50,585 nt of DNA from an uncultured Oscillospiraceae bacterium. Lineage in GTDB: Bacteria > Bacillota > Clostridia > Oscillospirales > Oscillospiraceae. Below the pieces are notes generated by a model. The model saw nothing but the letters and a program-made list of their open reading frames with translations, ran no database searches and was not told the origin of the DNA. The stretch covers positions 1 through 50,585 of the forward strand of contig CAKTNW010000013.1 of assembly GCA_934589145.1 (NCBI GenBank), given 5' to 3'. Positions 8,382-16,773 of this stretch are shown here, one piece after another. Numbering within the stretch: the first letter of the stretch is position 1; each line of letters begins with the position of its first letter. The translations under genes and the position numbers were made by a program.

Positions 8382-8672
8382 CTAGATCATCAGTGTGTCC
8401 TCCGGCAAATACGTTTGTTTGCAGCCGAAATGCTCAATTTTCTTTTCATACTGCTTCCCTAAATAGTAAAACCGCAGACTATCCCGGTTGGGATCCATGA
8501 TCTTGCAAAGGGTATTTTGCAGGCTGCGGCACTGCGCGGTGTCCAACAGGCACTCAAACACAGAATTCTGCACCCGCTGACCGTAATTGACGCACTGCTT
8601 GGCGATCTGCCGCAGGCGTCTGCGTCCGGCGGCGTCCTCTGTGTTTACATCATAGGTGATCAATACCAGCAT
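8382..8672 (-). CDS. cas2: CRISPR-associated endoribonuclease-fold protein Cas2
   Basis: The 96-aa protein begins MLVLITYDVNTED with the conserved Asp at position 8. Cas2 forms the core of the Cas1-Cas2 spacer integrase. Start chosen at 8672, where GAGGGG precedes the ATG and the family N-terminus begins; a longer upstream reading is not Cas2-like. It lies 7 bp after cas1 and is the last cas gene before the leader. Confidence 0.95.
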   Translation of the reverse strand: MLVLITYDVNTEDAAGRRRLRQIAKQCVNYGQRVQNSVFECLLDTAQCRSLQNTLCKIMDPNRDSLRFYYLGKQYEKKIEHFGCKQTYLPEDTLMI

Positions 8673-8679
8673 AGGCCCC

Positions 8680-9711
8680 TCACTTCCATAAAAACGGCGG
8701 ATAGTCGTCCAGATCGCCCCGCAGATACCGTGCCAACAAGAGACTCTGCACATAAGGAACCAGCCCCCAGGGAAGCTTTTCCTCCAAGAACGGATGTGTG
8801 ATCGTTTCCCTTTTGCGCTCCTGCCATTTCTGCAAAAAGCTTTTACGTCCTGTGTCCGTCAGAAATACAGCGCCGCTCTCCCGGAAGTCAAAATTCTCCG
8901 GCTTTATAACACGGTTATTGATCATTGTCAGCACAAAACGATCCGCAAAGCAGGGACGCAGCTCCTCCATCAGATCCAGTGCAAGGGATTCCCTCCCCGG
9001 ACGATCACGGTGAAGAAAGCCTACATAGGCATCCAGACCGACACTTTCCAGCGCGGAAGCGCAGTCGTGGGCCAGCAGGCTGTACGCAAAAGACAGCATC
9101 GCGTTGAAAGCGTCCAACGGTGGTCGGCGGCTGCGCTCATGGAAAAAGAAGATATCCTTTCCCTGCAAGATCATGTCATCCAATACACTGAAATATGCCG
9201 TGGCACCGGCACCCTCCAGCCCCCGGAGACTTTCGAGAGACGTTTCTGCCGTGATCTGCGGCAATAAGCCCTGTAACTGCTGTGACACCGCCGCAAAGCG
9301 CTCACCGTCGATCCGCATGGCATGATCCCGGCGGGTTCGCTCTACGCTCCAGCGGGCGTTATAGACCTTGCCCAGAATCATCATTCGTGCCACGCGGCAG
9401 CTTTCGGAGGGATCGTCGGCGACCCGGTACTGCGTCCGCCGCAGCAGCACATTTCCCTGCATTTGCCCGGAGACACGGGCGAGAAAGCGTCCTCTCGGCG
9501 TACAGAATGCCAGCCCGATCTCCCGCTTGGCGCAGGCGCCCATCAGCGCCGGCGAAGCGCCGGAATAGGAAAAGGACACGATGCTTTGCAGTGTGTGGAG
9601 CGGATAGCGGGCGACGGCCTCCCCGTCACGGTTGGCCACCACATTTTCCCCGTCCAGTGAGAGGTACACATCCTCTGATGTGACGAACAGTGTGTTCAGA
9701 AGCTGTCTCAT
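8680..9711 (-). CDS. cas1: CRISPR spacer integrase Cas1
   Basis: The 343-aa protein is the metal-dependent integrase that inserts spacers with Cas2, and Cas4 in type I-C. The expected residues are present: Glu166 in GLEGAGATAYF, His234 in GFLHRDRPGR, and the acidic pair in LALDLMEELRP (Asp246, Glu249). The start at 9711 matches the family N-terminus MRQLLNTLFV and overlaps the cas4 stop as ATGA, suggesting coupled translation. Intact and of normal length. Confidence 0.97.
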   Translation of the reverse strand: MRQLLNTLFVTSEDVYLSLDGENVVANRDGEAVARYPLHTLQSIVSFSYSGASPALMGACAKREIGLAFCTPRGRFLARVSGQMQGNVLLRRTQYRVADDPSESCRVARMMILGKVYNARWSVERTRRDHAMRIDGERFAAVSQQLQGLLPQITAETSLESLRGLEGAGATAYFSVLDDMILQGKDIFFFHERSRRPPLDAFNAMLSFAYSLLAHDCASALESVGLDAYVGFLHRDRPGRESLALDLMEELRPCFADRFVLTMINNRVIKPENFDFRESGAVFLTDTGRKSFLQKWQERKRETITHPFLEEKLPWGLVPYVQSLLLARYLRGDLDDYPPFLWK

Positions 9712-10370
9712 GGCGCCACCTCCAGATGCTCCCGCAGATAGTCCGTAACAGATCGTTTCCGCATCAGCTTTGGCAGGCACAACTCCTTGAGCGAGCAGGC
9801 ATTGCAAGATTTTGTTGGTTTTACCTTCGGTGTCCAGCCACGTTCGTATAAGGCATGCATCTCCTCAAGAAGCGTCTTAACCTCCTGCCGCAGCTCCGGC
9901 GTGAATTCAACCTCTGTACGGCGGTGTGTCTCACCGTAGTACAACGCGCCGGTCGGGATCTCACAGCAAAGCATCTCCTCCAGACACATGGCCTGTCCGC
10001 AGAGCTGCAGGGCATCCGTGGTGTCCTGTTTGGGCTTGCCGCGCTTGTACTCCACCGGATAGGGCTGCCACAGGCCATTTCTGCCTTTCAGCGGAATGCC
10101 GGTGCTGCCGCGGTGAAATTCCAGCACATCGCAGGCACCGGAAACGCCCAGGTTCGGGGAGAATATCCGCATATCCCGTGTAATGAGCAGATCTCCGCGG
10201 CTCTCGGTAAAATCCTTATCGTGGGCCCGCTCGTGTAGGATCGCGCCGTCTGTGGTACGGTAGTTCTCCGCCCATTGATTTTCGATATGGATCAGCGCCC
10301 ATTGTCTGCGGCAAAATTTGAAGTGCTGCAAGCCGGAGAGCTGGAGGAAGCTCTCCTCCGGATAGATCAC
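9708..10370 (-). CDS. cas4: CRISPR-associated exonuclease Cas4
   Basis: The 220-aa RecB-type nuclease has a 4Fe-4S cluster. It trims prespacers and selects the PAM for Cas1-Cas2 in type I-C. Visible are the cluster cysteines Cys20, Cys189, Cys192 and Cys198, and the nuclease residues Asp81 and Glu107/Lys109 in VEYKRGKP. The start is GTG at 10370, overlapping the cas7c stop as GTGA. No defect seen. Confidence 0.95.
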   Translation of the reverse strand: MIYPEESFLQLSGLQHFKFCRRQWALIHIENQWAENYRTTDGAILHERAHDKDFTESRGDLLITRDMRIFSPNLGVSGACDVLEFHRGSTGIPLKGRNGLWQPYPVEYKRGKPKQDTTDALQLCGQAMCLEEMLCCEIPTGALYYGETHRRTEVEFTPELRQEVKTLLEEMHALYERGWTPKVKPTKSCNACSLKELCLPKLMRKRSVTDYLREHLEVAP

Positions 10371-11257
10371 CCCAGCCGCGTGCAGGTAATGCCGGCGGGC
10401 AGCGCTGCTTCGTCCACCGTAACGGTGTAGTCGTCGTAGCTTCTGGGGGTAGTAACGTCGTCCTTGTGAGCGGCCTTCACCAGATCAAACAGCTTATGGG
10501 CCGGAGCACAGCCCAACTCGGAGTCGTGCTTGAATATGATCAGCTCCCGCACGGCCATCTTGCCGCGGGCAGCGGAGTGGTCATTTTCAAACATATTCAG
10601 GATGGCCGTCCACAGCAGATTCAGGTCATCCTCAGAGAAGCCGGTGGTCTTGCGGGCCAGATTGGCGGAGACATAGCCCTCCGCCCGGTACAGGCCGTAG
10701 GGCACGATGTACTTGCGGCCCATCTCGGTGTCCTTCTTCTCCGCGTCCGCCTCTGTGGTGATGGCTACGCGGGTAATGGTGACCTCCTGGGGCATGATGG
10801 GGTCAACACTACGGGCAAAGCCCATCTGCACCGGCCCGCGTACCTGGCCGCAGTTCAGCGCGCCCTTGACAAAGGTTGTCATTACCGCGCCGAAGGTACG
10901 GATATCATAGAAATTCCGGCACATGAAGTCCCGCAGCTTTTCATCCAGATGCTCATCCTTTTTCTTGGCGTCCTTCAGCTTATCCGCGTCCACGCCCACA
11001 TAGGCGCAGGCCTCCTTGTCGCTGGTGTTCAGAGGTACGCCGTCCTTGATGTAGATGCGGTAGCCCTCCTCCCCTTCCTTCGCCATCTCCACATAGTTGC
11101 GGATCTTTCGCTTCAGGCAGACGTCCGTCACCAGACCATAGCCGGTCTCCGGGTCTACACGGGGCATGTTGCCCGCGTCGGGGTCGCCGTTGGGATTGCC
11201 GTTCTCCACATCGAAAAATACCACAAATTCATACCGGTTCTTGATAGGCTCAGACAT
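10367..11257 (-). CDS. cas7c: Type I-C Cascade backbone protein Cas7 (Csd2)
   Basis: The 296-aa protein forms the helical backbone that coats the crRNA spacer. The N-terminus RYEFVVFFDVENGNPNGDPD is the conserved Csd2 opening. Start chosen at 11257, within the 8-base overlap with the end of cas8c; an upstream in-frame ATG would add a basic tail not found in the family. The 3' end overlaps cas4 by GTGA. Confidence 0.96.
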   Translation of the reverse strand: MSEPIKNRYEFVVFFDVENGNPNGDPDAGNMPRVDPETGYGLVTDVCLKRKIRNYVEMAKEGEEGYRIYIKDGVPLNTSDKEACAYVGVDADKLKDAKKKDEHLDEKLRDFMCRNFYDIRTFGAVMTTFVKGALNCGQVRGPVQMGFARSVDPIMPQEVTITRVAITTEADAEKKDTEMGRKYIVPYGLYRAEGYVSANLARKTTGFSEDDLNLLWTAILNMFENDHSAARGKMAVRELIIFKHDSELGCAPAHKLFDLVKAAHKDDVTTPRSYDDYTVTVDEAALPAGITCTRLG

Positions 11258-11618
11258 TTTCGTTCTCCTCCTTTTTCGTATACCGCTTCTGTGTCTGGTG
11301 ATAGTAGCCAAGGTCAAAAGCACCCTGCTGGGCCAGGGTCATCCGGGTGGGATAACTCTCGCCCAGCACGCCCTTCAACGCGCTGACCTGTTTGTCGAAA
11401 TAGACGCGCCGTCCGGCTTCCAGCTTCCGCAGATGCTTCTGATAGAGATTGTTCAGCACCGGGAAGATGCTGGCGGGCATGGCCGCCGCCGAGTTGAAAT
11501 ACTTATCCTTGATGGTCGTGTTGATGCCGGGATTTGCCGTCTGCTGTGCCGCTTCGTAAACGGAGAACAACCGGCCCAGCGTGTAAGGAATGTTGGTACT
11601 GGCTTCGTTGAGACTCAC
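11250..11618 (-). CDS. cas11c: Internally initiated small subunit Cas11c
   Basis: In type I-C systems the small Cascade subunit is made from an internal start within cas8c. Here an in-frame GTG at 11618-11616 is preceded by GGAGG (11627-11631), with eight bases between. It opens a 122-aa product starting with SLNEASTNIPYTLGRLF (after fMet) and sharing the Cas8c C-terminus. The length and position within the gene match known Cas11c. The evidence is the internal ribosome binding site plus family precedent; expression is inferred. Confidence 0.75.
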   Translation of the reverse strand: MSLNEASTNIPYTLGRLFSVYEAAQQTANPGINTTIKDKYFNSAAAMPASIFPVLNNLYQKHLRKLEAGRRVYFDKQVSALKGVLGESYPTRMTLAQQGAFDLGYYHQTQKRYTKKEENENV

Positions 11619-12992
11619 GGTCAAAACCTCCTCTGGACAGTCTGTATGTGGATTTTTCAAATAATACGCCTTGATAATGGCCGCGCGGCCCCATGTGATA
11701 TCCCGCTCCGCGCGGATTCGCAGCATGACGGCTTCCAGCAGCGACGCGGGGTACAGTCCGCCGGAAAAGATGGCCCGTGCCGTTGCGCCGGCCATGGCCG
11801 GTGAAGGAGACTTATCCTTTGAATTGAGATTCACCGTCTCCCGCAGCAGCGCCCACAGGGACAGCACGCCGGGTTTGGCGTAGGCGGGCTTCACGATCTC
11901 CAGCCGCTCATAGTGGTCGTTGACATTCCGCATCAGCCTGCCGAAGCTGTCCCGCAGGAAGAAACGGACAGAGAGCCGGGCCGCATTGGGCGCCAATCCC
12001 AGAATGTAGAAGGTACGGTTGGGATCAACGCCCAGTTCCTTGCAGGGCAGCCCCTTTGCCAGGTCTCTCAGGGCCGCGCGCAGGTCGTTGTCCGATATGG
12101 TCGATGGCATTTTGTCGGACATGAAGGACATGAACAAGTCCTGATAAACCGGCTCCGCGCCCTCTGCCCAGCAGACGATGGTGGTATCGCCAATGACCTG
12201 CACATTGTCTCTGTCCGCCAGCAGATGGTTCAATGCGGCGGTGTAGGCAAAGGCCGCGTACTTGCCCACCGGGGCGTTGTAGTTCTGTTCCCGTCCATAG
12301 GAGCAAAAGGCCGGTGCATTGAACGACACCAGCGCCGCGCCGCTGGACTGGGCGTCCCGCACGCCCTTGATGGCGGGATGGGTGGCGGTGATCTCATCCT
12401 CGCGGCCTGTGACAAGGCACTGCATCCTCACAGCGTCCTCGTCCGCGCCGTCCCGATACCGCTGCCATGCCTCGCGGATGGCGGCATCCTCGTGAACATA
12501 GCGGCCCTCCACCCGGAACAGAAGATTCCCGCCTGCGGTGATCGTCTCGTACTGTCCGGACAGGGCGGGGTGCTCCATCGCTTCTTCCGGCTGCCAGGTG
12601 TCGAAGAAAGCCAATATCGCTTTGGCAGCAGGTGAATCCACGTCATCCAATACGGCGTGATGCAGACTTGCGGCGGTGCGGAAGCATTCCCGGCTGCGCT
12701 CCGGCTTCCCCTTCTGGTCAACACCCAGCAGGTAGGCGGAGTTGTCCCACAGGAAGTTGGATGCAATGCCAACAGTGCGTTTTACCGCCGACGGCAGGAT
12801 CATCGACTGTGGACGCAGAACGGTTTTCTTCCCCATTGTTACTTCTTCCATCGTGGGGATCACCTGCGTCACCTGACCGTCTTTATCCAGGCACAGGACA
12901 AAGCTGATCTTTGCCGGGCTCCATCCGGGAGCGGCGATCTCGCCGCGCTGGAGCAAATCCTCGTAATACCGCGTCAGTGCTTGCAGGATCAT
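11250..12992 (-). CDS. cas8c: Type I-C Cascade large subunit Cas8c (Csd1)
   Basis: The 580-aa large subunit checks the PAM and recruits Cas3. It begins MILQALTRYYEDLLQRG, typical of Csd1. Start chosen at 12992, overlapping the cas5c stop as ATGA with GAGG upstream. The C-terminal 122 codons also encode the small subunit Cas11c from an internal start (see that entry). Intact, with spacing typical of a coupled cas operon. Confidence 0.96.
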   Translation of the reverse strand: MILQALTRYYEDLLQRGEIAAPGWSPAKISFVLCLDKDGQVTQVIPTMEEVTMGKKTVLRPQSMILPSAVKRTVGIASNFLWDNSAYLLGVDQKGKPERSRECFRTAASLHHAVLDDVDSPAAKAILAFFDTWQPEEAMEHPALSGQYETITAGGNLLFRVEGRYVHEDAAIREAWQRYRDGADEDAVRMQCLVTGREDEITATHPAIKGVRDAQSSGAALVSFNAPAFCSYGREQNYNAPVGKYAAFAYTAALNHLLADRDNVQVIGDTTIVCWAEGAEPVYQDLFMSFMSDKMPSTISDNDLRAALRDLAKGLPCKELGVDPNRTFYILGLAPNAARLSVRFFLRDSFGRLMRNVNDHYERLEIVKPAYAKPGVLSLWALLRETVNLNSKDKSPSPAMAGATARAIFSGGLYPASLLEAVMLRIRAERDITWGRAAIIKAYYLKNPHTDCPEEVLTVSLNEASTNIPYTLGRLFSVYEAAQQTANPGINTTIKDKYFNSAAAMPASIFPVLNNLYQKHLRKLEAGRRVYFDKQVSALKGVLGESYPTRMTLAQQGAFDLGYYHQTQKRYTKKEENENV

Positions 12993-13651
12993 CCCCTCAC
13001 CTCCTCGCTGTCCCATGGCGGCACGACCATCACGCCGTCCGTCAGGCTGGCACGGAAAAACCGGGGCGTGATATTCTTGGGATCGGTGTAGTCCATATCC
13101 AGCAGCATCCAGCCCAGATCACGGACACCCTTCAACTCCTCCGAACAGGGCGGCAGTTCCGTGCAGCGGCGGAAATGGGCGGAAAACTCCCGTGTGCCGA
13201 AATAGGGTGCGCTGTAACACTGGCCCCGCTCCAGACGGCGCTTGATGATGTCCTGAAACTTTCCGGCGTTGTCACCGGGCGCCGCGTTCTCCGTCAAGTC
13301 AAAGTGGGCGTCGATCACATAATGTACGTCCCGCAGCACCATGGCCGCCCGCTGCTGGATACTCTCCGGCGCAGCAAGATACAGTTCCCCTTGTCCTTTT
13401 TCCATGACGGTTTTCACCTTGCGGGCACTGATGGTGTCCTTCACCTCGTTGCGGCGAATGTTGGTGAAGCGGATGGGATTGCATACATGAATGCGGTCGA
13501 TGCGCCATTTCAGGCCGGGATGCCAGTAAATGCTTTCCAGCAGCCCGCGGGCCGCAGACGGCGTCATGATGTCATAGCTGACGCGCTCCGTTTTCATCTC
13601 CGGTCTGGTGAAAAGCGCATAATCGCCCCACACTTCCACTTGTATCGCCAT
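12989..13651 (-). CDS. cas5c: Type I-C crRNA-processing protein Cas5c
   Basis: The 220-aa protein takes over pre-crRNA cleavage in type I-C (which lacks Cas6) and caps the 5' handle. It starts MAIQVEVWGDYALFTRPEMK, the Cas5c/Cas5d opening. Tyr42 (SIYWHPG) and His116 (DAHFDL) lie where catalytic residues of the family occur; this assignment is inferred. It overlaps cas8c by ATGA and follows cas3 after 66 bp. Confidence 0.95.
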   Translation of the reverse strand: MAIQVEVWGDYALFTRPEMKTERVSYDIMTPSAARGLLESIYWHPGLKWRIDRIHVCNPIRFTNIRRNEVKDTISARKVKTVMEKGQGELYLAAPESIQQRAAMVLRDVHYVIDAHFDLTENAAPGDNAGKFQDIIKRRLERGQCYSAPYFGTREFSAHFRRCTELPPCSEELKGVRDLGWMLLDMDYTDPKNITPRFFRASLTDGVMVVPPWDSEEVRG

Positions 13652-13717
13652 AAAATCACTCCCCTCTCTTTGTTTGTAAACATAGCTTATATGGTATGGT
13701 GTCCAATAGAACGGACA

Positions 13718-15898
13718 TCAGATAAACTCCGCCTTACCTGTCTCCGGCTCCAGAGACAGGCCCATGGTCTCGCTGTACAGCGTCAGATCTGTCAGAATCG
13801 CGCTGTCGCTGTCCAATGCAGGAATCTCCCGCGCCGTCAGCAAGGCTCCCACATTGTACAGCGCCTGAAAGTGCTTGTCATATACGGAAACGGCATAGCG
13901 TCCCAGCTTACGGTACAGCCCCTTGGAGCACTCGCCGTCTTGCAGGCGCTGGAGTAAAGCGACACCTTCGCCATAGGGAACGTAGACGGTATATGTATTC
14001 CGATCGATGAGATGGAACTTCTCTGCCACTGTCCGGAACGGGAATTCGCAGCCCTCGATTCCCTGTGTAAATGCCTTGATGACGCCCTGCTTGTCCAGCG
14101 CGTCACCGGTCAGACTACGCAGGCTATGGAAATACCGTGTCATTGTCTCAGGCGCGGCAGGGTCACGATCCTCTCCCAGCGCTTCTCTGGCCGCGCCGAT
14201 GGCGGCTTGAAACAGCAGCGGCGGCAGTTCTGTCCGTTCAAAGATCGTAACAACACTCTCATCCGCAGGACGCTTTCCCTCACGGTTGCAACGGCCCGCC
14301 GCCTGCATGACAGAATCCAGCCCTGCCAGCTCCCGGTACACGGCGGGAAAATCCACATCGACGCCCGCTTCGATCAGCGAGGTGGATACCACCCGGCACG
14401 GTTCGTCCCGTCTCAGTCGTTCTCTGATCTCACTAAGCAGGGTCTGACGCTGGGCGGGGATCATCAGTGTGGACAGGTGGTAGCTGTCCTCCGGCGGCAG
14501 CAGCGCGTATACGCTTTGGGCCGCCTTTCGGCTGTTGACAATACAGAGGACTTGCCGCTGCTCGCTCAGCTGCTCCGCCAGCGCCTCATCGCTCAGCGTT
14601 CCGGCCTGCCGGAAGGTCACGCGGCGGAAACGGTCATACAGCGCCGCCGTCTGCGGGCAGAGCTCCGTCACGGGGCAGCTTGGCGCATAGGTACGCAGCA
14701 GGTCGTCCAGTGACGGCTGCGTTGCGGTACAGAGTAACACCGTGGAGTGAAATTGCTCCGCCAGCGAAGCCATGGCCGCCACGCAGGGCCGCAGGTGCGG
14801 CAATGGCAGCATCTGTGCCTCGTCAAAGATCACGACGCTGTTGGCCAGATTATGCAGCTTGCGGCACTGGGAGGAACGGGCAGCATATAGGGACTCAAAA
14901 AGCTGCACCGCCGTGGTCACGACCACCGGCATGTCCCAATTCTCCGTGGCCAGCGCCTTCCGGACGTCCTCCGCCGGTGCGCCGTCGGAGAGGTCGAACT
15001 GCACGCCAGAATGGTGCTCCAGCACATTGCCGCTTCCCAGAATATTCCGGAACACCTGGGCGTTCTGGTCGATGATAGAGGTATAGGGGATGACATAGAT
15101 CACCCGCTGCATCCCGTGTTCCGCCGCATGGTGCAGCGCGAATGCCAGCGACGCCGCCGTCTTTCCGCCGCCGGTGGGGACAGTCAGCGTGTAAACTCCT
15201 TTTGGTTTACTGCCCGCATTCAGGCAGGTGTTCAGGATCTCACAGCGCAGCCGGTTCAGCTCCGTCTTTGGCTGCTGCCACGGTTCGATATACGCTTGCA
15301 GCCGTGCCAGCAGCGTAGGGATATCATCGGATCCGCCCCGTCCCTGATCACCGTTCATGAACCGCTCCGTATCCAGAAAGTCGGCGTCCACCAGACAGGA
15401 ATAGAGCATCCTTGTCCAGAAAGAAGCCTGCAGAGAATCAAGCTTCTGCGCCGCAGAGACCGTCGGCGGCGGTAACGCCACGCCGCTTTCACCGCAGCGC
15501 TCCATGCACTGTTCGTCACGGCCTTTCAGCAGCCGTCCATAGAAGGTGCCATCGTCCTTCCGGGCTGTCCGCATGTTGCCGAAATCCGGCAGACCGCCGT
15601 GATGTCCCGCTACGCAGGCGGAAACATAGCGGTTTCCCCGCATGGCGCAGGCCATCGCGCCCGCCGTGGCGTGGTCAACGATGGGGCCGTCGTTCAACAG
15701 GCGATTCTGAAAGTCGTCTGTACATTTGCCCATGTCGTGGATCAGTCCCGCCAGCTCCCCGTCGGCTTCCGCGCCGAATGCCGCCGCAAAACCGCAGCAT
15801 AGCTCAGCCGTTCCCGTCAGGTGCTGGGCAACCGTCTGATATTCCTTATTGCCATTGGCGTTTTCCCGAACATGGGCATAGTACGGCACATCACGCAT
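13718..15898 (-). CDS. cas3: CRISPR nuclease-helicase Cas3
   Basis: The 726-aa interference effector degrades DNA once Cascade has bound a target. The HD nuclease domain shows His26, His54-Asp55 (LIHDMGK), Asp75-His76 (IVDHATAGA) and His99-His100 (AGHHGG). The SF2 helicase follows with Walker A TVPTGGGKTA (about 239-248), DEAQ in VVIFDEAQML, CTATQPS, SLIEAGVDVDFP and QAAGRCNREG. All motifs are intact. First gene of the cas operon, with its own promoter at 15940-15968. Confidence 0.97.
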   Translation of the reverse strand: MRDVPYYAHVRENANGNKEYQTVAQHLTGTAELCCGFAAAFGAEADGELAGLIHDMGKCTDDFQNRLLNDGPIVDHATAGAMACAMRGNRYVSACVAGHHGGLPDFGNMRTARKDDGTFYGRLLKGRDEQCMERCGESGVALPPPTVSAAQKLDSLQASFWTRMLYSCLVDADFLDTERFMNGDQGRGGSDDIPTLLARLQAYIEPWQQPKTELNRLRCEILNTCLNAGSKPKGVYTLTVPTGGGKTAASLAFALHHAAEHGMQRVIYVIPYTSIIDQNAQVFRNILGSGNVLEHHSGVQFDLSDGAPAEDVRKALATENWDMPVVVTTAVQLFESLYAARSSQCRKLHNLANSVVIFDEAQMLPLPHLRPCVAAMASLAEQFHSTVLLCTATQPSLDDLLRTYAPSCPVTELCPQTAALYDRFRRVTFRQAGTLSDEALAEQLSEQRQVLCIVNSRKAAQSVYALLPPEDSYHLSTLMIPAQRQTLLSEIRERLRRDEPCRVVSTSLIEAGVDVDFPAVYRELAGLDSVMQAAGRCNREGKRPADESVVTIFERTELPPLLFQAAIGAAREALGEDRDPAAPETMTRYFHSLRSLTGDALDKQGVIKAFTQGIEGCEFPFRTVAEKFHLIDRNTYTVYVPYGEGVALLQRLQDGECSKGLYRKLGRYAVSVYDKHFQALYNVGALLTAREIPALDSDSAILTDLTLYSETMGLSLEPETGKAEFI

Positions 15899-15939
15899 AA
15901 TGTCATCTCCCTTGCCGTTTTTTAGCTGTTATTGTCTAT

Positions 15940-15968
15940 ATTATACATCTATCTGTGGTTACAGGCAA
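15940..15968 (-). promoter_or_regulatory. cas operon promoter
   Basis: On the minus strand, TTGCCT (15963-15968) and a perfect TATAAT (15940-15945) are separated by 17 bp, about 35 bp from the cas3 start. The 14-of-16-base palindrome at 16005-16020 and the response-regulator repeats (16016-16042) lie upstream in the same divergent intergenic region. Confidence 0.75.
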
Positions 15969-16015
15969 GCGTTGCTTGCTATTATTCACAATCTCCACCC
16001 CAACCTCAACAATTA

Positions 16016-16069
16016 TTGAGCCAGGATTGAGGAATATTTGATGCCCGGCGGCGGGTTTTGTGCTATAAT
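16016..16069 (+). promoter_or_regulatory. Response regulator promoter with triple TTGA repeats
   Basis: The -10 is TATAAT at 16064-16069, with no good -35 at standard spacing. Upstream are TTGAG (16016), TTGAG (16027) and TTGAT (16038), spaced exactly 11 bp. The third overlaps the -35 region. This pattern fits tandem binding of an OmpR-type regulator and recurs before the CrtO-like gene. Autoregulation is inferred. Confidence 0.6.
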
Positions 16070-16104
16070 AGCTGCGTAAAAATGGCACACAGGAGGATCT
16101 TTCC

Positions 16105-16773
16105 ATGTTCAAGATACTGATCGCCGAGGATGACAACGAGCTGCGGCAGCTCTTTCAGCATGTGCTGACCAAAAACGGCTATGCCGTCACCGGCGTATCC
16201 AACGGCGAAGAAGCTCTCAGCGCCGTAGAGGCCAGCTATTTCGACCTGATCATCTCCGACATCATGATGCCGAAAATGGACGGCTATGAGCTGGTGCGCG
16301 CCCTGCGCGAGGTAGGAATGACCACGCCCGTCATGATGATCACCGCCAAGGACGCCTTTGACGACATGCGCCTGGGCTTCCTGTCCGGCAGCGACGACTA
16401 TATGGTCAAGCCCGTCAACGTCAACGAGATGGTGCTGCGGGTAGGCGCGCTGCTGCGGCGGGCCCAGATGGCCAACGAGCGGCGGCAGGTCATCGGCAGC
16501 ACGGTGCTGGAGTGCGATTCCCTGTCGGTACACACGGGCAAGGAGACCATGACCCTGCCCCAGAAGGAGTTCATGCTGCTGTATAAGATGGTCTCCTTCC
16601 CCGGCCGCATCTTCACCCGCCAGCAGTTGATGGACGACATCTGGGGCTACTCCGAGGCGGACACCCACACGGTGGACGTCCACATCGGCCGCCTGCGGGA
16701 GCGGTTCCGTGACAACACCGACTTCAAGATCGTCACCATGCGGGGCGTGGGCTATAAGGTGGTGAAGCTGTGA
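16105..16773 (+). CDS. OmpR-family response regulator
   Basis: The 222-aa protein has an N-terminal receiver (1-115) with acidic pocket Asp9/Asp10 and the phosphorylatable Asp52 in LIISDIMMPKMDG. A C-terminal winged-helix DNA-binding domain (about 130-222) contains FTRQQLMDDIWGY and ends with the typical RGVGYKVVKL. An AGGAGG site precedes the ATG. The partner kinase follows with a GTGA overlap, so the two are one translationally coupled pair. Likely targets are its own promoter and the operon at 17971, which share the same triple repeat. Confidence 0.95.
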   Translation: MFKILIAEDDNELRQLFQHVLTKNGYAVTGVSNGEEALSAVEASYFDLIISDIMMPKMDGYELVRALREVGMTTPVMMITAKDAFDDMRLGFLSGSDDYMVKPVNVNEMVLRVGALLRRAQMANERRQVIGSTVLECDSLSVHTGKETMTLPQKEFMLLYKMVSFPGRIFTRQQLMDDIWGYSEADTHTVDVHIGRLRERFRDNTDFKIVTMRGVGYKVVKL

